From: Plumapathes pennacea
Lineage: Eukaryota > Cnidaria > Anthozoa > Antipatharia > Myriopathidae
DNA length: 64,000 nucleotides
Direction: 5' to 3'
Assembly: GCA_964036295.1 (NCBI GenBank)
Contig: OZ038465.1
Location: forward strand, 3,543,115-3,607,114
The notes under the pieces: model-generated
Database searches by the model: none
The model's input: the letters and a program-made list of their open reading frames with translations, nothing else
Told to the model about the DNA's origin: nothing
Shown here: in pieces, positions 13,401 to 25,424 of the stretch
Layout of the letters: each line of letters starts with the position of its first letter
How positions within the stretch are numbered: position 1 is the first letter of the stretch
Position numbers and translations under genes: made by a program

Positions 13401-16400
13401 GGCGGCCTTTTTGAAAACGAACTGTTTGTGGTCACGTGTTATGATACGCCACACGTATGTAAAGCGGACTGGTGTTGTGACCGAGCAGAGAGAAGATGTT
13501 GGGCCGCGATTCACGAATGGTTATCTTATGACGTTGGTAAACCACACTAACGCGAACGTATGTGCAGAATATTTTAAGCATGCACTTCTGGCAAAGTTTG
13601 CTAAGCTGCTTAAAAAAAATGAGCGGTGATTTCCTTCTCTGACGAAGCATTTAAGACAACCACTTCCGTAACAGAGACAACCGCAAATTTGTTTCAAAAG
13701 GTCAGTAGTGAAATTTCCTCCTCACGTAGCGGAATGTTTCCTCGGCTTACTCTGCTAGACCTGTCACGTAGCGAAAAAGTGGATTGGACTTTTTGCTTTA
13801 AAAGGGAATGTAAATATCCGAGTATTTTGTGGCTCTGAGTGTAACTGTTTTTTTTTTTTTTTTTTTCTCATAGTTGGAAACTACGCTAAAAAACGGTGCT
13901 ACAACCTGGATTTAACTGTGTTCTACAGGATTCCTGGTGGACTAACTTTGTCCCCTTCTGAAGTAGCCAAGAAGATGACGGGAAAGTTCTCGTTGCTCAC
14001 TCTATTCCTACGCCTTACTGGTCAGTGCAAGGATGTCTCTGTGAACATAGTGGATTTTACTCAGACCCCTCCTGGGCAAAGTGACGTCATTATCAGAGCG
14101 ACCATTGTTTTTAATGCCGATGAGAAAATTTCAGACAGCGATGTGGATTCGAGGTTGTCCGGCTGCATAGTGAAAGCCCTTAAGCATAAAGACGTCCTAG
14201 ATTCGAATTTGCCGACAATACAGGTCGGTAATGTACATTATTCCGCTTACAACAAGACAACTATTTCAAGTAAAAGGTCATGCTGCGATGGGGTGACACC
14301 ACCACCGTGCTGTTCCGCGGGTTCAGTGAATGTATCCAAGTCACGTTGTGGTAAGTGCATGGTTAATAAATGATTCCTATTTCCAGCTATTCTCTGTCTC
14401 TCAGTCTGTCTCTGTCACTGCCTGTTCATTTGTCTGTCTGTCCATTTTTGTTATATTCGGCATTTTTCTGTATCTGTCTTGCACTGTAGTCAAAATTTGA
14501 AGCGGAGAAATAACGGCTAATGTACACGTAAAATATACTTCAATCAATCGTAATACAAATTACAGCGAATGAGATCATGATCATGCGGAGTTGGTTGAGG
14601 GGGAGAGGGGGTGGGGATTAATTTATACCGTTACGCCATGTCATCCACATGAAGTAAACGTAAGATATCATTTTATATTTCAGCTTGTATTCCCGGTCAT
14701 TACGCACTCAATAAATATTGTCTTCGTTGCCCTGCGGACTCTTATCAACCAAACCAGGGACAGACAATGTGCAAGGGATGCCCGCAGGGGTTGAAGACCT
14801 TCAATAAAACCGGCGCATCCACATCATTTAACTGTTCAGGTAAATGCGTTAAAAACACCTAAAAGTGTCCACCCGTCGCAACCCCCCCCCCCCCTCCAGT
14901 TACCTCGTATAATCTTCAGTAGATCGAGTGAGGATGGAAGTAGAGCGACATGTGTCAAAAGAGCCTTAGAAAGTGAGTGATGACCACGTGATATGTGTCA
15001 AGAGAGCCTTAGACAATGAGTGATGACCACGTGATATGTCTCAAAAGATCCTTAGCCAATGAGTGATAACCACGTGAAGTAAGTGTACGCAAATTAGTGA
15101 AATCGAAAGGACTGTAAATGCATTCAGCCACCAACGGGTGATTGTTGTGGACAACGACTTTAATCTGGAGGCAATTCACAACAACATGAGAGGTGACTAC
15201 TCATATCATACTGCTAATTATAATAAGAACTACTTTTACTTTATCTTCGCTCCACAGATAGAAACCCTATTCAGATTGACAGCAGGGGAACAAAGTATAT
15301 CTTCAAAGATGTAAAGGCCGGGTCAGTTGTGGCAAATGTGAATGTTTCTGCTGACTTTGTAGTTGCTGTCAAGCCGCTGCTGTATTACATAAACAGCGTT
15401 ATTTCCAAGCCATCATATCAAGGGGATGCTAGTAATGGTGGAACTCCTTCTTCGACCCAACGTTTCCATTCCATCGGAAAGAAACCTCCGTCGAGTTTTT
15501 TCTATATCCAGCAACACACAGGGGCGATAGAGATCACCAATGATTTCAAGTGGAGAACTGGGGACGAGTTTGAGCTGACAGTTCACGTGACCGACAGTGA
15601 CCCTCATGGAAGGACAGGGAATTCTGGGAAAATCCACTTAGTTTCAAAAGACTTATGTGGAGATATCCAATCGCTTCGGAGCAAAGTTCGGGAAAACTGC
15701 CCCAGGGATGGACTGGTCAGACTTTTAGATGTTGGGCCATATCCCAAAACAAACCTTAACATCTCGACCAGTTCTGTTACTTCCATCATTAAGGCAAATG
15801 TCCTACTGAGTTCTCTGCAAAGCCCGGAGACACAAACGACCTACTCTATGAAGCTGACTAGTAGAAATACAGAGATGGAAGTCTCGTTCAGAGTTGATAC
15901 GATCAGAACCTATGACGTCATATTTGTACAACCGCTGACCATTCAACACGGTGTTAGTGAGATCACAGTGGAGTTATCGGCCAATGACAAGCTTTTCAAA
16001 TTTCAACAAGTGGACACCATCACCCTATACGGCGTGTCGAAGACTCCGCGATGCCCTGGGGCGAACTGCCTGGACCCTGTCTTGCAGTGGCAAGCTGCTT
16101 TGAACAATCTAACCCATCAAGTTATCAGTGCTAGATGCTCACGTGACGCACAACACATGAGGCTGCGTTTCGTCGCTTGTTTTGGTGAGTAACATGATCC
16201 TGATGAAAGTAAGTAGCTGGGGGGAGGGGAGGGTTTCAAATTACGAGTTTCTATTTTCAATAGATGACGTTCGCGATTGTTGATTTTGTTGTAGCCCGTT
16301 TTCGTCTCACATCCATGCCTCGATATTTAGCTGGGAAATAACCACATTTTTTCCGAAACTTTTCATTAAAAGTATGTTTTCTCCTCAGGCGCTCCTACGA

Positions 16401-19400
16401 TCACTTTAGATCCTGTTCCTAAGAAAGTTTCACTTGGAACCGAAGTTGAGTTTGTTTGCAATGCGACTGCTTTGTTGGACTTGAAGATCACGTGGTACAA
16501 AGACGGACTGCTCGTTGATGGAGCCACAGAACGACGCCTCAGAGTAACTGCTGACCAGTATGACGCACAAGGCTATTACCACTGCGAGTTCTGGACTGCG
16601 TACAACAGGGCAGCGACGAAATCTGCTTTACTAGTTCTATCAGGTTTGTATCCAGTGAATCAGAACGGCGACGATTCCTTTGCATCAAGGGGACGGAAAC
16701 AAGTAGGTTTTTGTGAAAGAAAACATCTCTGATATGATTCCTGAATTATTTCCTTAGATGTTCTGACGACAATCTTAAAATTCAAAATTATCAACAAGAG
16801 TTACAAGGAAAGAGCAAGTTTGAGGGAGGATTTCAACATTGTCTTCGTTAGGAACGTGAGTAGTGAAGCTTTGGATTAAGGGCATGCAGACACATGCACA
16901 CTATATTTTACAAGCGACGCGACAGAAAAAGCGAGGAGAAGGGATCAAAAGGAGCGAACACATCAGAAGCACGAAAGAAGGAGAAAGCGGCATTTATATT
17001 GAATGTTATAAGTGCACACTACAGGAGAAATGAACTAACAAAGACGTACAATGTTTGTATTGTATGGTGTGGCGTGAATCAATGTACAGTAGTTGGTGTG
17101 AAAATATGAATAGTTTGTAACTTTCTGTACGTTCCAAGGGTCAAAGCTTGTTTTTGGAATATCTTGATTTCACCCATGCAAGCAAGCTTCTAAGTACTGA
17201 TTACATGTCCTCATCGATTGCTTTCCTGTTTATTTCTGCAGCTTGAAAATCACCTCTCCAGCTCGGAAAATCGTTGGACGTACACCGTCACTTTTAGAGG
17301 ATTCAGGTTTGTAAAAATAGTCTTGACTTGCACTAGCAAAGCATTGTAAAAATCAAGACTTAAGAAAGACCCCGAACTTATTGTTGTTTTTATCTTTCAC
17401 AGCAACTGGACCGATAAAGTTGGCGTAGAAGCGGTTGTATACAGTCCGAATGACAAGCACAATATTGACGAATACTACACCAGCCTGATGACGTCAGTAA
17501 AACAAGGGGTCAGGACGGGCTTTTCTACGAACTCAGTCTTTTCCAAGAAGTCAATTGTGATAAGAAATGCCAGTAAGTTTACTTTAGGTTTGAGTTAAAT
17601 CCTAAAAACCTCAACAAAAATCTTCATAAAAATCTTAATAAAAAACTTGATAAAAATCTCAGGAAAGCCTAGCTTAGTTTGGTTCGATTCAGACTTACAT
17701 GTATATGCGACAACAACAAGGTGCATTTTCGAAGGGGGCACTTCCAAGTGTTTGAACGGGTAACTCGGTTAAAGGTCGTTCCACTTTGTAACGAGGTTAG
17801 CGGCCGTGGACGCCAAAATAAATTATTCAAAGTTTAGTTTATACTAACACAATTTGGGAGATGTGTCTAGTTTAAAATAGAGTGCAGTGATCATTATGTC
17901 TAACGTGCCGGTACAAAATAAGGAGTGTTTTTAATCAAGACGATAATATTTGTCCATGCAGAAAGCTGTCGTTCAGAGAAGACAGGAAAGGATAATATTA
18001 AAGGAGTCTTCGAATGGCAAATGGTGGCCATTGGTCAAGACGCGACCCCAGTCAGCTGTGTCAATGGTCCAGAAGGCGCTCAGGCGACACGCCACTGTGG
18101 CGGGAATTTTAACGCGGGCGGCATTTGGAGTGTCCCGGATGTCAGCCGCTGCAATTACAAATCTGAAAGGACGCAAGAACTTCACCGACTGTCAGAGGTA
18201 CATTCATGGAAAGGGAAACGAAGAATAAATATTTAGGGTTATTTGTGACTGGGAGTGCTATATTATAGCGGCAGAACCCCTGGTCTTGTAAGGCCACAAG
18301 AAAAAATGAAACAAGTTAGAAATAGTTGAGATAGAAGAAGAAATATCATTTAGCTTGACAAACACCAATTCTTCTATTTCTTGTCACATTTGTTTCTCTG
18401 CAGAAAACAGTAAATGAGTCGAATGTGAAAGACGTTTCTCAGGAAGTGAGAAATCTGACAGTCTCCGTCTCACCAGAGGGCATGACCGAAGCTGACGCCT
18501 CACTGACCGCTGACCTGCTGGAGAAAATCGTGGCGGTAGACGGTGCTTTGGGAGAGGTGAGTTTAATGACACTTGGATCAGTAGATATCTCCATATATTG
18601 TTGTCGGCAACTCTCATAATTGACTACACCTTTTAAATTTGAGATTATGAGTTTCGAATTTGTCTTTGCAAAATGTGAAAGGCCGAGGACGTACCCATCA
18701 ACAGCTTTTACGTGAACCTGCTGTCTGTTATTCTGCTAAGCGCAGCAATATGTTGTGTTCCCTTCGCAGACTAGTGGTGATGTCGTCGTTATAGTGGACA
18801 AAATGATGCAAATTGACGAAGAAGCACTTTTAGAAAGTCAGAAGACCAGTCAAGCTTCCACAAAGTAAGAACACGTGAAGATTGTTTCTTCCTCACAAAG
18901 GGGGTGGGCGGTTCGCTGTTCCTACCCTACTTGACCTCGCTGCTGCTGGTATGGTCTGAAACTGTGTGGAGTGGGTTGACAGTCCCTGAAACAACTGGTA
19001 TTGATCAAGCACAGTCATAAAATGGGCTCTGTTTACTTGCACCTGTTTATTCTTAGTCGACATCCCAAATTCGCAGTGCTGATTGGATCCCTATGACAAA
19101 ACTAATGCGTCGGCAACTCAAAATTTTAATTTCCCGCCAGGTTTATCAAGACGATGGATAAAATTGCCGAAAATCTCCCCCTCTCGCCAAACCAGACATC
19201 ACGACTCCTAGTCTCTCCAAATGTTGCGGTACAAACGAACCGAGTGAAGCCTGCGTCTTTCTCGGGGTTGCTTTACGGTGCGACGAAACCCGGCGGGGAC
19301 AAGGGTATGACCGCTGACAGTATCTTGACGAAAGAACCAACGTCAGGTGATGACGTGGAGGTGTCAGTAACTCTCCCGTCAGACCTGTTTAAGAGTGTTA

Positions 19401-20613
19401 CCATTGGAAACGGCGACACAGCCAGCGTGGGCTTTATCATCTATCAAAACAGCAAGTTTTTTCAGCTGGTGAGCGATGAGGATGAAAGGAGACCGAGTCG
19501 CTTCGTGAACAGCCGTGTGATATCAGCAAGTGTTCAAGGAGTGAAGGTAGAGAACTTATCCAAGCCGCTGCAGCTCGTCTTTCGACCGTTAAAGACTCTG
19601 GAAAATGGTCTTCCCGTAGGCGTATTCTGGGATATGACTGCTAAAGGTGAAGATACGTGATGTTCCTAATTATATATTATTCAATTAATGTTTGAATCTA
19701 TGGGAACATGCTTTTCGTTTGCGTAAGACATCGCAAAATCACAGTAGAAATATAATAAAATGCCAAATCTTTTAAGCCAGAGTATCAAATACTCGAGGAA
19801 AGAATATTTCAAAAGATAGAAGACAGCTTCATGTGTACCCCACTTTCAACGAGTTAAGGTTTTGACAGCAATCAGATCTCGAAAGGCACAGTCGTCCCAG
19901 CCATTCAAGAAGATTTAGTGCTCAAAATATGTTGTACGAACTGACAGTTACACCAGATTTTGTCTGAGGACGTTATCAGGTGGCAAATTCTCCTTCCTGT
20001 ATGTTATCGTTGGAGACAAACATAAAAGAGAATACTGACGTTGATCACTCTGAGGAGTTACAAAGGATTAACGGAAACATTGTCTTCATATCCACAGGAG
20101 GTCTGGGTAGTTTTTCTACCGAAGGATGTAAAGTAGTGTCGCCACCAAACTCGGACCTGGTCAAAGTTGAGGCTGATCACATGACCAACTTTGCGGTTCT
20201 ATTCTCGGCCAGCGGACCAGAGCAAGAGAAACTGGACGAGGGAGACGTCCTGGCGCTGTCAATCATCACTTATGTTGGCTGCGCGATATCTTTAGTGGGG
20301 ATCTCGCTGACCCTTCTGACTTACACTATGTTTAGGTTAGTTCAGCTCTGCTATTTTAAAAGTTTTACCAAATTTATGTCAAGCCACTCGAGGTTCGCCT
20401 CCACCGTGATAACGAGACAAAGGGTCGCCTAGAGAATGAATACAGGCCGGTTTCTTAATTTGTCAATTTTTTTGAACTGGAGCTGATACTCATACTCTGA
20501 TCGAACGTTAGATTAATAACATTAAGTATAACAACTACATGGGTCCGTAAAACCGTGGATACAACAGTTAATTGATTTATAGCGTCCGAGAGAAGGTATT
20601 TCAACCAGCAATT

Positions 20614-20657
<44 letters not shown>

Positions 20658-22634
20658 CTATGTAGTCTTGGCAGTAACGCCTCAAACCCTATATATTATG
20701 TATCCACCTAATCTTTAAATCTCTTCCTTCCCTCCACAGCAATCTCCGCAAGACAAGTCAGCAGACCATTCTGATCTGTCTGTGCGTCACACTTGCAGCA
20801 CTGCTGATCGCATTTGTCGCGGGCGTGGGACGTACGGAGTACACGCTCGCTTGCCGCGCGGTGGCCGTATTGCTGCACTACCTGGCCCTCTCCACATTGG
20901 CGTGGATGGGCATCGAAGGTTACAACATGTACCAGTGCTTTATTCAAGTGATGGGTACTTACCAATCCAAATTTATGCGCAAAGCTTCGCTCGTCGCATG
21001 GGGTGCGCCCGTTGTCATCGTGGTTCCAACAGTTGTCGCTGCTACCCAGTACTATGGCAACGACGAGGCGTAAGTATTGTGTTTATCTGCGTTCAAATCA
21101 GAATTAAACGCACCAGATATCTTCATGATAGTGTAATTTTTCTATTAAAAACAAAAACACAAACAAACAAACAAACAAACAAACAAAGTGCTCAACACCC
21201 CCCCCCCCCCGCCCCCCCCAGAAACTTACGATTGATCTAAAGCTAGTGACAGATCAAGTTGTGCTGCGTATAACGGGAAATATATGAGAGACGCCATGAT
21301 GTTCCTATTCCAACGTTTGCAACGGTGCTAGTTGACTGGACACGGCACAACAGTGGCCGCCTGTGTTGTGAGCAATACTGTGCCATGTATCTTGTTTCTA
21401 GAGGAGCAATAGTAAGGCTCGGGGAATTGTTGGCATTGTTTGTGCTGCACGAGCAAATTCGAGGTGTGATTGAGTGAGTCGCTCAGTATTCGAGGCAGCA
21501 CTGCACTGTACATTTAATAGGTTCGGTACAAAAGTGTCCCAGTCTTCATAAAAGTTATTAAGTGTCTACTTTACCTCTTCGCTGCGGACACTATACTTAC
21601 GAGCGTGCGGAATGATTTAGGTGAATTTCACAACTGACAAAACGTGAACACCTACAGAATGTAATATCGTGTGTTATGAACTGTTGGCTCCCGGATCATG
21701 CCAGATTTGCTGAAGGTTCCGGTATCTTCATTTTCAGTTAAGTTCGTCCACCCTCAGTCTCTTAAAATCTCCCGACTTACCTTCTGCTTCTTTGTTCCAC
21801 GTCTACGCGCTCGATGAGTCTCCAACATCTGAAATTTCCTGTTCGTTTACGGATTTACTACGCATCCTCTCGAGGGCGTCCACTGCAGTCATCTCTTTTA
21901 GCGATTTACAAGCGAAAAAGGCTGAACAACACTCCAGCAAACTGTTTCAAAATGGCCGCCAAAAAGGTGTCACATCATGTGACACTACGTAATGGACGAT
22001 CTAGTGTCCAGGCTCCCTCGTTTTTATTCTAGTATTGTTTTGTTCTCAGAGAGTTATCATTTTATACTTCAACAGCTGTGTTCTGTACGGCATCCCTTTC
22101 TACGCCGCCATGTTCGCCCCGGTTCTTCTGATCATACTAGCGAACTTCGTCATTTTCTCCATGGTCGTCTACTCGCTGGGCAACAGCGGGGCCCTGTTCT
22201 CCGCAGAGAAGAAATCCACTAGTTACCAGCGCTGTCGAACCTCCATCTCCATTCTTGTCTTGCTTGGCTTGACCTGGGTTTTCGGCGCACTGGCCATTGC
22301 GCGTGCCAGACTGGTCTTCGAGTACCTCTTCTGTATCTTTAACTCCCTGCAAGGACTTTTTATCTTCGTCCTTCACTGTGTCAGACACAAGGAAGTGCGA
22401 AACCAGTGGAAGTGGTTCTTTATGGGCAGGGGAGTCAGCTACGAGGCTTCGAAGTCTGACAGTTATCCCAGATCGAGAGGCATCGGAGAGAGTCAGTCGT
22501 CTGGAGTCCCTCCCACTGTTAAACCGAAACTGTTCAAACTGAATAGCAACAGGCAAAGAAAGGAAACAATATCCTTAACCGATGTGGACCAAAATGGCAC
22601 CAACATTAAGTACACTCCAAAGGAAACTGCGTAG
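10452..22634 (+). CDS. Adhesion G-protein-coupled receptor (complete, 15 exons)
   Basis: Surface receptor of about 1444 aa. Exons: 10452-10521, 13874-14350, 14684-14839, 15258-16184, 16389-16643, 16758-16855, 17242-17306, 17403-17572, 17962-18197, 18404-18556, 18770-18864, 19141-19646, 20098-20335, 20740-21069, 22076-22634; all splice phases agree. Exon 1 encodes a signal peptide (MFTWLCIFLAVCSASVG). Order: unknown region (24-182), Cys-rich TKE/ephrin-receptor-like repeat (183-234), cadherin-like domain (~235-340), an unrecognised stretch with Cys, Ig domain (~544-628; C..W..YYHC), possible SEA-like region (629-739), hormone-receptor motif (740-818; GIWSVPDVSRC), GAIN (819-1080), GPS-like site with HMTNFAVL (~1097), 7TM (~1115-1370), cytoplasmic tail. 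The GPS keeps H-x-T, but the usual C-x-C and the Cys of CVFW are absent. The mix of Ig, possible SEA and GAIN recalls the ADGRF/GPR116 group; the ligand is unknown. Intron 1 contains a 576-bp MITE, and an extra exon there cannot be excluded. Confidence 0.9.
11413..11988. mobile_element. 576-bp MITE-like repeat, copy 1 (in adhesion GPCR intron 1)
   Basis: It begins ATTCTTGGTTTGCA and ends with the complement TGCAAACCAAGAAT. A second copy of exactly the same length lies at 46494-47069. I noticed only two substitutions between them, so one moved recently. ORFs inside it are identical in both copies and are repeat-derived. The target duplication is at most 1-3 bp and unclear. Confidence 0.85.
14950..15080. 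repeat. Tandem repeat, ~45-bp unit, about three copies (intron 3)
   Basis: Three diverged copies of a unit containing GTGATGACCACGTGATATGT and GAGCCTTAG occur in the intron between the TKE-repeat exon and the cadherin-like exon of the adhesion GPCR. No function is evident. Confidence 0.7.
20624..20655. repeat. (CA)n microsatellite in adhesion GPCR intron 13
   Basis: About 16 uninterrupted CA units lie between the GPS exon and the first 7TM exon. An AAAC-type repeat (21150-21187) and a poly-C run (21200-21222) follow in the next intron. Confidence 0.9.
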
Positions 22635-25424
22635 ATCTCGACTGTGACGAGTAGTGTTGCTATGTAGCATGATTGAGCATACTTGCTTTCATTGTATACA
22701 CTATGATTATTGATGAGCCGTACGATTAAGTTATGAAAACATGTAAATAGCATTGGTAAATGTAACAATCTAAATTGTTTTAAGAATTCCAAGAAAAATT
22801 AAGTCGTTTCACAGAAATCATAGTCACGAAAGGGAAATTGTTTCTTCAGCTTCTTTCGAGTACATTATCATAAGGCCAAAACGCGCGCCATTTTCTGATG
22901 CGCGCTTGTTCTTTTTTATCCTGGAACCTGTCATTTGTCAACAAAGCTAAGTATACTTTGGCTAAGATGGCCGAGGAAGATTCTTTGAGTTATTTAACTG
23001 TTTGTGATTGCGCCACCCCAGGAAAGCTGCAATCCTACAGCCTTGTTTTCATAGTGTAAATTGTTAGAACATTATTTAAAAGCAAACGGTCAAGCAACTA
23101 ACAAAATTGTGTCATCTTGATGACCATCTATGAGTCAATCTTTATTCGTCCCAAGAATAGCGGATTTGTTTTTTATAAATAATTCCTACTATATATTTAT
23201 CTATAGTACTAAATGATTTTGCATCTGTTGTTTTTAATAAAAAATATTTATATTCATGTAAACAATAGTTAAAAAGGGGAGGCGACTGGGGAAGGATAAG
23301 TTGACAATCAAACAATCAATTTTTGCCCAAGGGTATTAATCAAAGCAGCAAGGCAGCTGTAAGCTCGCGAATTTGTAAAAAGTACTTTTGCGGGAGTGGG
23401 TATTTAATAGAGCTGGCTCAAGGCCACATCGTAAAAATGCTCAATTTTAGGTATGTGAAAGTTCGCATCCGTTTCCGCGGGCCTCCACTTTTGCTGAACC
23501 GCGTATTCGATTTAGTCTCAGTTTTGAAAACCCTCATTCACAAGGCGGCAGAGGGTGAATTATAAACTTAGACGCTCGAATTGGGAGAATTTAAAATCCT
23601 TCACCAAGTGCCAAATCTTTGAACCGGAAGGAGACCTTCCGGAGTCGCACTGAAAAAAGTCTATCCGTGACTTCACTACTCATGTCATGCACAGCTTATG
23701 TTCAACATCTGCATATTCATCAGAGGCCATGATACTCCAGCCTGGGCTGCATTCAAACTAAATACGTGCTTAAAGAAAACACGCCTTTCTTCTTTTGGCT
23801 GAGTTTCAAGTCGAATAAGTTTAAGTGCAATCTGATAATTTGTTGGCATTACTTGCGGTTTTGGTCAAATTTATTTTCGAATTCTTCTTCTTCCTCCAGT
23901 TCTCTACAGCATTTTTCATTACTGGCGAAAACTATGCGAAGCAAAGCAACTAATCAAACGATAGAAATATTTCGACAAGCTGAAGTCGCTCAGGGCTGTC
24001 AGTGGTCAGGGGTATTTCAACTTTGACTTACGCTTGTCAAACAACCGAGAATTTACTAAAACCTGTGTGATAATGGTTCTGAAGTCCAACAGATCTACTG
24101 GCAATTAAGGAATACAATGATAACAATCAAAATAACTCCAGAAAACGTCTTCCCATCTCTTCCTTTCTTCATGCGTATTCGCTGATGCTCAAATTTCAAA
24201 GGCGATTGTTGACAAAGCATGACGGACTGACTGACTGACTGACGCAGTCTTAACTGCAATAAGGTGGGACGCTTAAAAATGCCACCACGAAAACTACTTC
24301 GACAATCGCGTTCTCGATTTTGTTGCGTTGTCGGTAACATCGATACTGCCCAAATTGGGAACAGAACGACTTCCATATTTGGAATCCATTGTTGACAGCA
24401 CCGGGACACGGGACACATTTCAGTTGGACTAATCGCATGAAGCTTCGCTTTTCAGCACTTCGTGCTGTAGGCGAGCTTAAAAAATGCTCAAATGAGGTCA
24501 AGCAACATAACGTGCTGGCTGTTCACTCGTGTTGGCGTTTTCCTTGTAAGCGAACGTTTTTCGTTGGATTCTTGTTAATTCTCCTTTTGTTGCGCACGAA
24601 CTAGATTTTTATCAATTACCAAATAATACATGTTCGTGGATCCGTGTCCTAAAGCTATATTTATTAAACATCACTGCATTAAAGTAATACTGCAGTACTC
24701 ACACTGCATAATCGCAAATAAAAACTAAAATCTGAATAAAATTGCTAACAATGACAACACAGTAAAACCGATCTGAGGCATTTATTTTGAGCAGTGGGGC
24801 ATAATAAAAAAAGAAGCAGTCGCACAATAGGTAAACAATATCGGGGCACAAATGTTGATTAAATAATAATAAGAACATTGGTCATTCAACTACCGACCGC
24901 TAAGAATGATCTAAAAATTCAATAAATATACATTATTTTACAAGATGTGAACCTGTTGTACACGGCATGTCAACAGAACAAAGACCACTGGGACAGTCGT
25001 ACATTATAACTTCAACAATTAAATCTTGCAATGTCTCGATACCTATTGTTATGAATACTGATAAAACTAGTTGAAAACCTACCAATGTAACCCTCCTTCA
25101 AAATGGAAAGAGCAATACGTTAAAAAATATGGAGCTTTGGTCAATCATATTGTCAGCACTATATATTCTGCAGTAAAACGTCGCGAAAATTCGTCCCCAT
25201 CGACCTCAAAACTAATTTAAATTACCGGCTTGGGTAAACTCTAAGAAATGTCATGAACGTCAATCCTGGCTCCAGAATCTGAGTAAATAAAGCGACGAGG
25301 TGACTTGCAGTTCGGCTTCGTCCTGCATCAGTAATCTCTAAACCAATGACAGAAAACGAAATGAAAGATATCTATACGGTATTACACAAGGCATTATTAG
25401 CTTCACTTGCCAGGGTGTCAGACG
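22635..25424. other. Intergenic region between two convergent genes; no gene seen
   Basis: The adhesion GPCR (+) and the SLC37A3-like gene (-) converge here, so this holds both 3' UTRs. On the minus strand AATAAA occurs near 24780. Small ORFs of 60-107 codons have no recognisable features. Confidence 0.5.

Noticed and set aside
13315-13629. Extra adhesion GPCR exon (104-codon ORF)
   Set aside because: No matching phase-1 acceptor and donor around it could be found, and exons 1 and 2 join in frame without it.
19980-20097. Upstream extension of the GPS exon
   Set aside because: The ORF is open, but the acceptor at 20097 joins exactly in phase after WDMTAK and gives the expected short GAIN spacing.
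22137-22556. 139-codon antisense ORF over the last adhesion GPCR exon
   Set aside because: It is the mirror of a long real coding exon with no features of its own.
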